Assembly (NCBI GenBank): GCA_028709215.1 | Contig: JAQVXI010000004.1 | Coordinates: 6,172 to 70,171, forward strand | DNA length: 64,000 nt | Origin: Bacteroidales bacterium | Lineage (GTDB): Bacteria; Bacteroidota; Bacteroidia; Bacteroidales; UBA1402 | Direction: 5' to 3' | Part shown: positions 9,361 through 18,328 of the stretch, piece by piece | Layout: every line of letters starts with the position of its first letter | How positions within the stretch are numbered: position 1 is the first letter of the stretch | Made by a program: the position numbers and the translations under genes | The notes under the pieces: generated by a model | Told to the model about the DNA's origin: nothing | The model's input: the letters and a program-made list of their open reading frames with translations, nothing else | The model's database searches: none

Positions 9361-9430
9361 CATGAAAAATGACAGTCAAACAAATGAAATAGTTTTACTT
9401 TGTAATTGAATATCACGTACAACTGTAAAT

Positions 9431-10099
9431 ATGACACCGACAAAAACGTCCACACAAGCCGTCTTATTTGACCTGGACGGCACCTTAGCCGATACACTGG
9501 CCGACATTGCCCACTCCATGAATCTTGTTCTAAAAACGCATGGATACCCCGAACATCCCCTCGAAGCCTACCGTTTATTTGTAGGTAGAGGACTCAAGGA
9601 TCTTAGCCTACGCGTATTGCCGGAATCACACCGCAATGCGGAAAATCAGGACCACATCCACCAAGCCCTCATTCAGGAATACAAAGCACATTTAGTGGAT
9701 CGAACCCGATTATACCCCGGCATCCCGGATTTACTAAACAAACTCACAGAAGCCCGCATCCCGATGGGCATCCTTTCAAACAAGGCCGACGCGCTGACCC
9801 AACAAATCGTACGCACACTGATGCAGGATTGGACCTTTGCCATTGTTGTGGGTGCAGGCGGGAACATTCCGCGCAAACCGGATCCGGCAGGAGCCCTTCA
9901 TTGCGCAAAAAAGATGGGCATAGCACCCGAAAACATCTGGTATGTGGGTGACTCCGGCACCGATATGCAAACAGCCGTCGCTGCCGGAATGCATCCGGTA
10001 GGTGTGCAGTGGGGTTTTCGGGATCGGGAAGAAATGGAGGCAAACGGCGCCCGTTATTTTCTGGAAAAACCGACCGATCTGCTCGCACGGATACGCTAA
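9431..10099 (+). CDS. HAD-family phosphatase, phosphoglycolate phosphatase-like
   Basis: 222 residues with HAD motif I LFDLDGTLADT (residues 13-23), motif II ILSNKAD near 115, the motif III lysine near RKPDP (about 153) and motif IV GDSGTDM near 178. The helical cap between motifs I and II places it in the Gph/PGP subfamily. The usual reaction is removal of phosphate from 2-phosphoglycolate or a similar small phosphate ester in the cytoplasm. Substrate range in this subfamily is broad, so gph is only a likely name. It is divergent from nfnA. Confidence 0.85.
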   Translation: MTPTKTSTQAVLFDLDGTLADTLADIAHSMNLVLKTHGYPEHPLEAYRLFVGRGLKDLSLRVLPESHRNAENQDHIHQALIQEYKAHLVDRTRLYPGIPDLLNKLTEARIPMGILSNKADALTQQIVRTLMQDWTFAIVVGAGGNIPRKPDPAGALHCAKKMGIAPENIWYVGDSGTDMQTAVAAGMHPVGVQWGFRDREEMEANGARYFLEKPTDLLARIR

Positions 10100-10132
10100 A
10101 AAAAAATGAGGCTGTCCCGTGGGCAGCCTCAT
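10098..10132 (-). terminator. Rho-independent terminator of the barrel-protein gene
   Basis: On the minus strand ATGAGGCTG and CAGCCTCAT form a 9-bp stem with a 9-base loop, followed by nine T. It serves the minus-strand gene at 10154-10786. The T-run abuts the end of the HAD phosphatase gene. Confidence 0.85.
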
Positions 10133-10153
10133 GTACAATCGTATACGCTCTAT

Positions 10154-10786
10154 TTAGAACAAATAAGCCAGCGAAACGCTCAAATTGCGCGTCTTCATAT
10201 CATAAAAAGGATTGACCTGAGCGCCCAAAAGCAGTTGCTCATCACCCATGGGAACAAGACCGAAATCGTATTTGGCAGCAAGCTGGAAGCCCATGTATTC
10301 AAAACCGGCTCCAACACCCACACCCACGTCAATCGTATTGACCGCATTGGCCTCTTTCCAACTGTCGTATACATCGGCATCTCCATCAATAAAACCGCCC
10401 GTCACAAAAGAAACATACGGACCAGCCTGCAAATACGCACGCGCAATGCCCATATCCAAACCATATTGCAGATTTAACGGGATTTCGATGTTCTGCGTTT
10501 CATACGCCACCGATCCGGTGCCCAGATACAAGACCGCTGCAGCGGAATTATCAAACTCAGCACCCTTTACACTGTACAAGACTTCCGGTTGAAAGGCAAA
10601 ACCACTGGCCTTATATTGAAACAAAAAGCCAAACTGATAGCCGGTAACCCCTTTGACGTTATCGGCCAAAGACGATTCGGTCAGCGTACTGAAATTGGCA
10701 CCACCTTTTACACCATAACGCAATTGTGCACTGGCCGTTCCGGCAATGAAGATCACGACTGCTAAAAGCGAAAAGAACTTTTTCAT
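10154..10786 (-). CDS. Porin-family outer-membrane beta-barrel protein
   Basis: 210 residues starting MKKFFSLLAVVIFIAGTASAQ, a standard signal peptide. The mature part begins RYGVKGGANFSTL, typical of the 'outer membrane protein beta-barrel' (OmpX/PorT-like) family, and it ends VSLAYLF with the C-terminal Phe used by the barrel assembly machinery. About eight amphipathic strands are likely. Function is unknown; such proteins are abundant in Bacteroidetes. The start at 10786 is chosen because the signal peptide begins there. The open frame continues antisense to tRNA-Leu and is not coding. ATG at 10798 is a minor alternative. Confidence 0.8.
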   Translation of the reverse strand: MKKFFSLLAVVIFIAGTASAQLRYGVKGGANFSTLTESSLADNVKGVTGYQFGFLFQYKASGFAFQPEVLYSVKGAEFDNSAAAVLYLGTGSVAYETQNIEIPLNLQYGLDMGIARAYLQAGPYVSFVTGGFIDGDADVYDSWKEANAVNTIDVGVGVGAGFEYMGFQLAAKYDFGLVPMGDEQLLLGAQVNPFYDMKTRNLSVSLAYLF

Positions 10787-10905
10787 TGTTGTATTCATTA
10801 AGTTAAACATTAAAGCCATAGATGACTTAGATACGATAGTAAGACGCATCCCATTGCGAAAGGCTACAAAGAATGTACTATTTTTAAAAAAAAGTGCCAA
10901 AAGCA

Positions 10906-10935
10906 TTGCAGATTTCAAAAAAAGCTCTACTTTTG
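10906..10935 (+). promoter_or_regulatory. Promoter of tRNA-Leu
   Basis: TTG at 10906-10908, 19 bases, then TACTTTTG at 10928-10935. The expected transcription start lies a few bases before the mature tRNA 5' end. Confidence 0.75.
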
Positions 10936-10946
10936 CACCCGCTGAC

Positions 10947-11033
10947 GCCCAGATGGCGGAATTGGTAGACGCGCTGGTCTCAAACACCAGTGGATTCACT
11001 TCCATGCCGGTTCGATCCCGGCTCTGGGTACCA
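10947..11033 (+). tRNA. tRNA-Leu (CAA)
   Basis: Cloverleaf with acceptor GCCCAGA/TCTGGGT (first pair G-U), D arm AATTGGTAGACGCG, anticodon stem CTGGT/ACCAG with loop CTCAAAC (anticodon CAA), a long variable arm as in class II tRNAs, and TTCGATC in the T loop. CCA is encoded at 11031-11033. It has its own promoter and terminator. Confidence 0.95.
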
Positions 11034-11035
11034 AG

Positions 11036-11079
11036 AAAAAGGCTAACAGTTGAGAACATCAACTTGTTAGCCTTTTTTT
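11036..11079 (+). terminator. Rho-independent terminator of tRNA-Leu
   Basis: AAAAAGGCTAACA and TGTTAGCCTTTTT form a long stem around a loop, followed by a T-run. The A-rich left side means it could also work on the minus strand. Confidence 0.88.
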
Positions 11080-11135
11080 ACCTCCCCACTAAGTATACCC
11101 AAAGCCAATGAAGGGATCAACTGCAAAACCGGATT

Positions 11136-12302
11136 TTAATTGATAGTGAGCACCTGCTTTAACCAGAGCTTCATCACCGGATCCGCCAAAAGCACCTGAT
11201 TATTTTCTGTTTCTATCAGTTCTTTTTTTATCAGAGCACGTTTAATGATACTAACATTGGCTGAAGAGCCTAACTGATATTTCTGCAAAATCTCGGCAGA
11301 AGTAAATTCGCGATGCACCCCATCGACCAACGCACGGAGGAAATTCATTTGATAAGCAGAGAGATTCTCGGTCTGTTTCTCAAATAGCGGCGAGTTTTGG
11401 TCTATTAAATCTTGGTACGCCTCCACAAAATCTTGCTCGGTAGCGAATTGCTCCGTGTGAATCCAAAGCAGCCACGCCAATTGCTGAACGTAAGAGGAGT
11501 GATTATCAACGGCCGTACACACCTTTTCTGCCAATTCTTTAGATACAGATTTACCTGTACTATCAAACCGCTCGCAGATATAGGAAACCCAATCGGCAGT
11601 AGATATCTTCGGAAGATAGACCGCATCTCCAAATTTATACAACGGAAAACTCTTCTTCTCAAACAGTTCATTCATAAGGTGCATCTTACTGCCGAACAGA
11701 CAGTATGAGACAGATTACTGAAGCTGCCACACAGTACGCAACCGTTTTTGGAATATTTTAGAGTCCTTAAACTCTGCTATCTGCTGAAACTCGTCGATGC
11801 AGATCACAATGCGAATACCTTTTTTTTGGGCTATCCGTTCGGGTAGTTGCAGTATTTCGTCAATATCATTACCCTTCGTGTTCAACTCCAGTGAAATAGA
11901 AAAATCAGACATCGGATCGGATCCAATCGTAAATTTTGGGCGGATACGAGAGAGAAATAATTTAGCATTGTCCATTAGCTCATCAAATTTTGACGAGGTC
12001 TGTTTCAAAACAGCCGAAGCAAATACATCGTAAAACTCCTTATCTGTACGGCAAGAGAAGATGTCCAGATAGACGATCTTTCGTTTGTCGGACTGTGCAA
12101 GTCGGCAAACCTTTTTTACCAATGAAGTTTTACCCCACCTACGAGGAGATATAATAATCGTATTTACTCTGTGCGTAAAGTTGGAGAGCAGCCGTTCAGT
12201 CTCCTTCTCCCTATCGGTGAAGTTGTCGCCCGACTTCGCAACTATGTTTTTTGTAATAATATTATTAGTAATAATGTTATTACAAGCCCAATACGTACGC
12301 AT
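11136..12302 (-). pseudogene. AAA-type ATPase gene broken by one in-frame stop
   Basis: Two open segments (11715-12302 and 11136-11684 on the minus strand) lie in the same frame and join across a single TAA at 11715-11717. Together they match the 'ATP-binding protein' family with an archaeal-type ATPase domain, normally about 380 residues. The first part has the Walker A PRRWGKTS near residue 54 and the Walker B VICIDEFQQ near 170. The second continues directly after the stop (SVSYCLFGSK) and ends with a winged-helix C-terminal domain (about the last 70 residues). A nonsense mutation is the simplest reading; stop readthrough cannot be excluded. The start is uncertain (ATG at 12302, TTG at 12308). 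A 17-base inverted repeat lies in the first codons. Confidence 0.8.
12251..12285. repeat. AT-rich 17-bp inverted repeat
   Basis: TTGTAATAATATTATTA, one central G, then TAATAATGTTATTACAA: 17-base arms with one mismatch. It lies in the first 20 codons of the broken ATPase gene and encodes a repetitive, low-complexity N-terminus that the family does not need. It could be an operator placed before the true start or the trace of a small insertion. Confidence 0.7.
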
Positions 12303-12340
12303 GCACAATCAAGGCATAAAAAGCGAGTTTGAATGAAAAA

Positions 12341-13642
12341 TCAACGATCGTATCTGCTCAAATCACATTCGAGTACATAAACCGGCTGTGGTTCCAAATC
12401 CACCGTTTTTTCGCCATCACCCTGCGCCGTACGCTGCACAAACAGGTGCAATTGCTTCTCTCTACGCCACAACTCCGTATCCAGCGAAGGTTCCCAAGCC
12501 TCAACCGAAAAATCTGTCGCATCAAAAATACGCCACGCTCCGGAAGAAAGGTTTGTACTAAGCGCAATCGATACCCGATCTCCGCGCTCGATGTCACGAA
12601 AAATATAATACAGCCGCTGCGCGTCCATCACCAATTGGGGACGGGATATTGGAATGCGCTTGGTTCCGCCACCACTCAAACTAAACGCTTCGTTGCGATG
12701 GCCGACCGGTTGCTGATTCCACCGATTTCCATCGTGCCATACCAATCGATATTGGGGCACATCCGACACCGTATCCCTCCAGTACGTTGCGATGTACGGG
12801 TTTCCGTCGGCATCTGCATACATACTGGTTTGATTAATCAACTCATGCCCCGGATCAATGCGCCAGGCATATTCCGCTTCCCCAGCCCGTATGGGGAGCA
12901 CATACGCAGACCCATCCGAACGTTTCCAGGTCTTACCCAGATCCGCCGAACGCGCATAACACAGGTCGTGATTGGTTTCCACCTTCCACGTTTCACGCCA
13001 AACCCAGGAGACATGAATAACCCCTTGATCGTCCACACAAAGCTGTGCATAAGCATTTCGCTTGCCTTCACCATCCAACAAAACATCCTGTACACGCAGC
13101 CATCGAGCCTCAGCCACATCGTAACGATTCAACACCAGATTGCCTCTACCGGAGGCCCCGGATCGATAGGAGAACAAAAGATCCCCATTGGGTAGCGCAT
13201 AAAACTGTGGATACGTCACATCCTGCTCATCCGAACCAATCATCGATTGCAAGGATCCAAGCTGGAGCGAACCCGGAGCCAGCCCCTTTGCATAGCGCAG
13301 TGCATGCCCGTGATGATCAAACGATACATGCAAATACCCGGCACCATCCACCATCAAACTGATTCCATTGTGCGCATCCTGAACATTCCCTCGATACGGC
13401 GTCTTTGACAACGTCCATTGCGTTGAGCCAAGCGTTCGCTTTCCTACAACAACAGAACCATCCGCATCGTAAAACCCGATATACTGAAAATCGCCCCGGG
13501 TCACCAACGAATTCGTTCGGAAAATCGTGGTATTCACGGACGTACTGCTGTAGGCAGGAGCCACTTCCACCAAACGATGTTTGGAGGACAAAAAGAGACA
13601 GTTGCTGACGAGAAAAGTAACGATAAGTAGGATTTGTTTCAT
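12341..13642 (-). CDS. Secreted BNR_4-family beta-propeller protein (putative polysaccharide lyase/glycan enzyme)
   Basis: 433 residues from the ATG at 13642, with a hydrophobic N-terminal segment that looks like a signal peptide (MKQILLIVTFLVSNCLFL). It carries BNR_4-type blocks: DAHNGISLMVDGAGYLHVSF near residue 95 and DDQGVIHVSWVWRE near residue 200. BNR_4 proteins are seven-bladed propellers, and several are polysaccharide lyases (for example ulvan or rhamnose-glucuronate lyases). The substrate cannot be told here, and no SusC/SusD pair or other CAZyme gene is adjacent. No T9SS C-terminal sorting domain is apparent. It has a well-formed promoter of its own. Confidence 0.72.
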   Translation of the reverse strand: MKQILLIVTFLVSNCLFLSSKHRLVEVAPAYSSTSVNTTIFRTNSLVTRGDFQYIGFYDADGSVVVGKRTLGSTQWTLSKTPYRGNVQDAHNGISLMVDGAGYLHVSFDHHGHALRYAKGLAPGSLQLGSLQSMIGSDEQDVTYPQFYALPNGDLLFSYRSGASGRGNLVLNRYDVAEARWLRVQDVLLDGEGKRNAYAQLCVDDQGVIHVSWVWRETWKVETNHDLCYARSADLGKTWKRSDGSAYVLPIRAGEAEYAWRIDPGHELINQTSMYADADGNPYIATYWRDTVSDVPQYRLVWHDGNRWNQQPVGHRNEAFSLSGGGTKRIPISRPQLVMDAQRLYYIFRDIERGDRVSIALSTNLSSGAWRIFDATDFSVEAWEPSLDTELWRREKQLHLFVQRTAQGDGEKTVDLEPQPVYVLECDLSRYDR

Positions 13643-13659
13643 CGCGATTGTATCAAACA

Positions 13660-13690
13660 CAAAGATAAAGAAGTTTGCACAGTTGTCAAA
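13660..13690 (-). promoter_or_regulatory. Promoter of the BNR_4 gene
   Basis: On the minus strand: TTTG, 19 bases, TATCTTTG, an exact fit to the Bacteroidetes consensus. The -7 element ends 18 bases before the start codon. Confidence 0.82.
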
Positions 13691-13722
13691 CTACGTGTAT
13701 ATTTAACCCCAAAACCTCAACC

Positions 13723-14283
13723 ATGCTGGAAATTTTTGAATCTTACCCTTATCTTTTACCCTTAGTTATTTTCTTCGGACGCATCCTTGACGTCTCTCTT
13801 GGAACGTTGCGCATCATCTTCGTTTCAAAAGGTCAAAAGCACCTGGCACCCATCATTGGTTTCTTTGAAGTTTTTATTTGGATTGTTGTCATTTCTCAAA
13901 TCCTCGCCCAAACGCAGGGTATGCTCGCTTATGTTAGCTACGCAGCCGGTTATGCGGCCGGAAACTACGTGGGCATCATCCTAGAGGGAAAAATCGCCTT
14001 TGGCATTGTTGTTTGTCGAATCTACACAAACAAAGATCCCCAACCCCTGGTACGTTTGCTCAGCGAACACGGATATGGGGTCACACGCATGGAAGGGATG
14101 GGAGCTAAAATGAAGGTCTCTATCATTGAAGCGGTTGTTGAACGCAAGGCTCTAAAAAGCATCAACCGCTTCATTATGGATTTTGATAAAGACACCTTCT
14201 ATACCGCCGAGGATGTACGGGTCCGACAAAGAGGCGTATTCCCAAAAAGTCTGATGTTCAAACGCTGGCGCCCCGGAAAATAA
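13723..14283 (+). CDS. UPF0316 (DUF2179/DUF5698) membrane protein
   Basis: 186 residues with three hydrophobic segments in the first 95 residues. The opening block LPLVIFFGRILDVSLGTLRI is the DUF5698 signature, and a cytoplasmic DUF2179 domain (about residues 100-180) follows. DUF2179 domains are suspected nucleotide-binding modules, but the cellular role is unknown. I chose the ATG at 13723 because the conserved membrane region starts at once; an upstream ATG at 13675 would put a Cys-rich unrelated tail in front. It is divergent from the BNR_4 gene and convergent with the potassium transporter genes. Confidence 0.82.
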   Translation: MLEIFESYPYLLPLVIFFGRILDVSLGTLRIIFVSKGQKHLAPIIGFFEVFIWIVVISQILAQTQGMLAYVSYAAGYAAGNYVGIILEGKIAFGIVVCRIYTNKDPQPLVRLLSEHGYGVTRMEGMGAKMKVSIIEAVVERKALKSINRFIMDFDKDTFYTAEDVRVRQRGVFPKSLMFKRWRPGK

Positions 14284-14286
14284 GCA

Positions 14287-14970
14287 CTAAACGTTGAGAA
14301 ATCGCTCAATATCGTGCGTTTTCCCATACAACACCAACACATCGCCTTCTTCCAGAACGGTCTGGGCAGAAGCCAGATCCTGGGTCACCTTCTGATCCAC
14401 CTTGATACCAATTGCATTCTTTACGGGCTTCAATTTCAACGTCGTGAGCACCAACAAATTGTATTCGCTACGAATGCGTGTCTCTTCCAACGTAAGCCCA
14501 ACAAAGCGTTTCGGAACGGACACTTCAACAATGTTGCAATCACCCGATGTCTCATGTACATCCAGCGCATTGCGCATATTCAACTTTTTCGCCCAGCGAT
14601 GCGCCGTTTCTTCTTCTAAGTAGACGATATCATCCACATGCATGGCCTCCAACACCGTGCGATGCAAGGGTGAAATGGCTCGTACCACCAGTCGCCTTGC
14701 CTTCAATTGTTTCATGGTTGCCGTGGCAAGCAAATTTACCCCTTCGTTCAAACCAATGCACACAACAACCGTATCTGCATCCTTGATGGGTAAACCTGCA
14801 GCAGCCCTTGGATCGGTGGGATTCAGACAAACCGCATGCGTAAGAAAGCCCTTGTTTGCATCCACCTTTTCCATATCGGCATCCACACCGATGACCTCAT
14901 GCCCCATATTGGTCAAACGTTGACCCAGTGACGAACCAAAATGACCCAAACCAATAATTATATACTTCAT
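14287..14970 (-). CDS. Potassium-uptake regulatory subunit (TrkA/KtrA family)
   Basis: 227 residues. An N-terminal RCK/TrkA-N domain has the nucleotide-binding GLGHFGSSLGQRL at residues 6-18 and the acidic GVDAD end of beta-2. A TrkA-C domain covers roughly residues 140-227. The family gates TrkH/KtrB channels from the cytoplasmic face in response to NAD(H) or ATP/ADP. Single RCK copy and size resemble KtrA more than the doubled E. coli TrkA. It follows the trkH-type gene by six bases. Confidence 0.9.
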   Translation of the reverse strand: MKYIIIGLGHFGSSLGQRLTNMGHEVIGVDADMEKVDANKGFLTHAVCLNPTDPRAAAGLPIKDADTVVVCIGLNEGVNLLATATMKQLKARRLVVRAISPLHRTVLEAMHVDDIVYLEEETAHRWAKKLNMRNALDVHETSGDCNIVEVSVPKRFVGLTLEETRIRSEYNLLVLTTLKLKPVKNAIGIKVDQKVTQDLASAQTVLEEGDVLVLYGKTHDIERFLNV

Positions 14971-14976
14971 AGCCTG

Positions 14977-16758
14977 TTAATTGATCAGAATATCTTCCTG
15001 AGGATAACGATACTTCAAATACGTAACTTGTTTGAAAAAGGCAACCATAAAGGTCAACATACTCAAACGTCCCACAAACATGGTAACAATCAACACCCAC
15101 TTGCCCCCAATCGACAAAAAAGGTGTCAAACCCGTGCTCAGTCCAACCGTACTGAACGCCGATACCGTCTCAAAAAACAACGCTCTAAAACGTTGCTCGG
15201 GTTCAAAAAGACTCAGAGCCCAGGTTGCAGCAACAATGACCAGAACGGATAAAAACACTTGAGAGTAGGCACGGCGAACGGTGATGGGTGAAACCTCCCG
15301 ACCAAAGCAATCAATGCGATCCTTACCTTTTGCGATGCTAATGGAATTGAGCAATGCAATGGCAAACGTACTCGTCTTGATCCCCCCTCCGGTCGATCCC
15401 GGTGATGCTCCCACCCACATCAGGAACACAACCAACAACAGTGTGGGCAACTGAATGGCCGCCGTATCAACCACATTAAAACCTGCCGTTCTGGGCGTTG
15501 CCGCCGTAAAAAAGGCTACGACCCATTTTCCAACGCCCGAATGTTCGGCCAAAACGCCCTCCCACTCGAGCAGAAAGACTCCCAAGGTTCCCAAAACAAG
15601 CAAACTCACCGATGTAATCAACACCACACGCGTATGCAAATTAATCACCCAAGGCATGGAGACCCCCCGTTTATTCAACAACTTGTGCGTAAGCAGATGT
15701 TTCAAATAACGCACCAAATTAAATAGAATGGGGAAGCCAAGTCCACCGACGATAAACAAGCTGGCCACCACGAGTTGAAGACCGTAATTCATACGATAAC
15801 CCACTTCATAGAGACTGTTGCTCAAGGTTGAAAAACCGGCATTACAAAACGCAGAGATGGAATGAAAAAAGGTAAACAGCAAACGACCCTGTTCCGGAAA
15901 CAGACCCGAGGTTTGTAAAAAATGATAGATCAGCAACCCTCCCACCAACTCAATGCCCAAGGTCAACAACAGAATGCGCCTTAGAACCAGAAACACTTCA
16001 CTGATCTTATCCGCATTGGTCATTTCCTGCAGGGCCAATTGATTTTCATACGACGTACCCCCCTTAAAAAAATAACTAAAGTAGCTTGTAAACGTCATCA
16101 TACCCAGTCCACCCAGCTGCATCAGCAACATCAGAACAATCAAGCCAAAGGTTGTAAACGTAGCACCTGTATCGACCACAGCCAAACCGGTAACACAAAC
16201 GGCACTGGTCGACGTAAACAGAGCGTCCAACAAGGAAATTCCTTCAAACGTAGCGTGAGGCATGTACAAAAGCATCGCCCCCATCACAATAAGCAGCAAG
16301 AAACTAAACAGAAACATTTGAGCCGGATTGAGCAAAGACCGACGAATTTTCAAATGCACAATGGAAGCTTCACGGACAAAAATCAACAAAATGAGCAAAC
16401 CTTGCCAATACGGATTGCTGAGCGCCGGCAACCACACATGACCAAACAGCACGGGGATGTAGCCCAACAAAACCAAGCACATCAAAACATCGACAAAAAC
16501 CACTGCTACTCGCCTTTGCACCGGACGAATCAACCGCAAAAGCAACGCGAGCACTTCTACAATAAATCCAACAAGATAGACCAAATGCAGAATCCGACGC
16601 ATAAACGCGGTTTGATCAAAGCCCACATCAAAAATGGCAGCAACAACCAACAACAACGAAGCAAAAAAGGGAATGTATAAAAAAGTCTGTACACGTGCAT
16701 CTTTTTTACGATGTACGATAGAAAAAAAACGATGAAAAAGACTCCGATGACGGATCAT
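14977..16758 (-). CDS. TrkH/KtrB-family potassium transporter
   Basis: About 593 residues. An N-terminal extension with four extra hydrophobic segments (about residues 20-135) precedes the conserved TrkH core of four membrane-pore-membrane repeats. Selectivity-loop motifs are visible, for example TSTSAVCVTGLAVVDTG, FHSISAFCNAGFSTL, GGSPGSTGGGIK-like (seen as GASPGSTGGGIKTST) and FETVSAFSTVGLSTG. The family imports K+ coupled to Na+ or H+ at the inner membrane together with the RCK subunit downstream. The start is taken at 16758; ATG at 16782 is also in frame. Confidence 0.92.
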   Translation of the reverse strand: MIRHRSLFHRFFSIVHRKKDARVQTFLYIPFFASLLLVVAAIFDVGFDQTAFMRRILHLVYLVGFIVEVLALLLRLIRPVQRRVAVVFVDVLMCLVLLGYIPVLFGHVWLPALSNPYWQGLLILLIFVREASIVHLKIRRSLLNPAQMFLFSFLLLIVMGAMLLYMPHATFEGISLLDALFTSTSAVCVTGLAVVDTGATFTTFGLIVLMLLMQLGGLGMMTFTSYFSYFFKGGTSYENQLALQEMTNADKISEVFLVLRRILLLTLGIELVGGLLIYHFLQTSGLFPEQGRLLFTFFHSISAFCNAGFSTLSNSLYEVGYRMNYGLQLVVASLFIVGGLGFPILFNLVRYLKHLLTHKLLNKRGVSMPWVINLHTRVVLITSVSLLVLGTLGVFLLEWEGVLAEHSGVGKWVVAFFTAATPRTAGFNVVDTAAIQLPTLLLVVFLMWVGASPGSTGGGIKTSTFAIALLNSISIAKGKDRIDCFGREVSPITVRRAYSQVFLSVLVIVAATWALSLFEPEQRFRALFFETVSAFSTVGLSTGLTPFLSIGGKWVLIVTMFVGRLSMLTFMVAFFKQVTYLKYRYPQEDILIN

Positions 16759-16801
16759 ACAATACGAATCAAATCGCAGCAAAGGTAAACAAACAGACCA
16801 T

Positions 16802-16837
16802 AAAAAAGCCCCCTTAAAACATGTTTTTTAGGGGGCC
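16802..16837 (-). terminator. Rho-independent terminator after mscL
   Basis: On the minus strand GCCCCCTAAAAAACATGTTTTAAGGGGGC is a near-perfect hairpin followed by six T. It lies just past the mscL stop (16863) and before the trkH-type gene on the same strand. It sits 43 bases before the start of that gene, so the transporter operon must have its promoter in or after it. Confidence 0.88.
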
Positions 16838-16862
16838 ATTCTGACAATCTCACTACGCAGAT

Positions 16863-17279
16863 TTATTTCTTAAGTAAATCACGAATTTCAGTCAATAAGA
16901 CTTCTTCCTTACTGGGAGCAGGGGGCGCAGGGGCGGGAGCTGGAGCAGCCGCTTCTTTTCGCTTCATTTTCATCATTGCCCGGATGGCAAGAAACACAAC
17001 CCAAGCAATAATCAGAAAATCGATGACCACCTGAATAAAATTCCCATAATTGATTGATACAGCAGGTTGATCGCCAACGGCTTCCACCATAACCCAAGAT
17101 AATTCTTTAAAATTGACATCACCCAGTAATACACCAATCGGTGGCATGATGACATCATTCACCAACGAAGTGACGATTTTGCCGAAAGCTCCCCCGATGA
17201 TTACACCGACTGCCATATCCACGACATTTCCTTTTAAAGCGAACGCCTTAAAATCATCCATCAATTTTACTTTTCCCAT
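16863..17279 (-). CDS. mscL: Large-conductance mechanosensitive channel
   Basis: 138 residues. The N-terminal block [25 protein letters not shown] is the first pore helix of MscL. A periplasmic loop and the second helix ([19 protein letters not shown]) follow, then an Ala/Pro-rich linker and a short C-terminal helix ([13 protein letters not shown]). MscL opens under membrane tension and releases solutes during hypo-osmotic shock. It lies 17 bases after a DUF3078 gene and is probably cotranscribed with it. Confidence 0.96.
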   Translation of the reverse strand: MGKVKLMDDFKAFALKGNVVDMAVGVIIGGAFGKIVTSLVNDVIMPPIGVLLGDVNFKELSWVMVEAVGDQPAVSINYGNFIQVVIDFLIIAWVVFLAIRAMMKMKRKEAAAPAPAPAPPAPSKEEVLLTEIRDLLKK

Positions 17280-17296
17280 AGAATGTATGTATTTAA

Positions 17297-18235
17297 TTAA
17301 AACTTGGCCGTAATCCCAGCTCCGAAAATTTCCTTAAACTGAAGTTTAGAAACCTTTCGCGTACCGCCACCTGCGTTTGCAACCTCAAACTTCACATCAT
17401 CGTCGTAGATCAAATGCGTATTAAAATTGACCGAGATGTATTTGTTTACCTTCATCGAAATGATGTTTTCCCAGTTAACATCCACATTCTTGGCATTTTT
17501 CAGATAGTTTGAAAAGAAGTCGGCTTTTGTGGTCAACGAAACATTTTTTAGCCACTCAGCAGAAAAATCGCTTTTCGAATAAATCATACGCACATATCCC
17601 CCAAATTCCTGTTTGGATTTTTCTCCGGCTGTCACTCCGAACGCTCCGTTTGCCGATAAGACATCATCCATCACCAAAGTCACTTTTCCGGTCACCGGAG
17701 CAAGAAATGCACTCAAATAGGCATTGGGTTTGTAATCCATCCCGATTGCACCCACGATATAGGCCGGTGCCAACCAATTGGATATTCGAACCGAATCGTT
17801 CGGGTAGTTATAACCGGAAGTCATTTGTGATTTAAAATTCAACAACCCTGCATAATAAAAATTTTTAAAGGCTTCCCGTCCGATCTTTGACAAAAAGTCA
17901 ATTTTATCATCGGTTTTCATATAGCCATCGTATGTTTCCTGGCGCAACAGTCCATAGCCCAAATTGAGCGAGTTATCCCACGCCAACTTATTGCCTTTGT
18001 AATTGGCAAAGACATTCATAAAACCATTGACTGCAACCGAATTTTGTCCTCCTGCGGCCCAGTTGACCAACGACGTTTGAGACAGGTTCAAACCGGCACT
18101 TGCGCCCTTCATCCATCCTTCCTGGCTGGCATCCGTCTTTGCTTTCAGTGTTTTTTCCGCTTCCAAAACCTGGGCATGCACACCAAATGCAATCATAAAA
18201 AGAAACAGACTCACGTAGATTTTAAATCCATTCAT
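17297..18235 (-). CDS. DUF3078 domain outer-membrane protein
   Basis: 312 residues with a signal peptide ([12 protein letters not shown]). The mature protein has the DUF3078 opening ([20 protein letters not shown], then AAGGQNS) and a pattern of alternating residues through to a terminal Phe (GAGITAKF), so an outer-membrane barrel is likely. DUF3078 proteins are widespread in Bacteroidetes with no established function. No clear promoter was identified; TATATTGG on the minus strand upstream is a weak candidate. Confidence 0.82.
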   Translation of the reverse strand: MNGFKIYVSLFLFMIAFGVHAQVLEAEKTLKAKTDASQEGWMKGASAGLNLSQTSLVNWAAGGQNSVAVNGFMNVFANYKGNKLAWDNSLNLGYGLLRQETYDGYMKTDDKIDFLSKIGREAFKNFYYAGLLNFKSQMTSGYNYPNDSVRISNWLAPAYIVGAIGMDYKPNAYLSAFLAPVTGKVTLVMDDVLSANGAFGVTAGEKSKQEFGGYVRMIYSKSDFSAEWLKNVSLTTKADFFSNYLKNAKNVDVNWENIISMKVNKYISVNFNTHLIYDDDVKFEVANAGGGTRKVSKLQFKEIFGAGITAKF

Positions 18236-18328
18236 AGACCTTACTTATTTGAATTTGCCACCCAATATACAACTAAAAACTAAAAATGTTCAAAAATTAG
18301 TATATTTTTGTGAATCGAATCGAAAACC

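Noticed and set aside
10786-11062. N-terminal extension of the barrel protein to 11062
   Set aside because: The extension is antisense to tRNA-Leu and its promoter, and the signal peptide starts at 10786.
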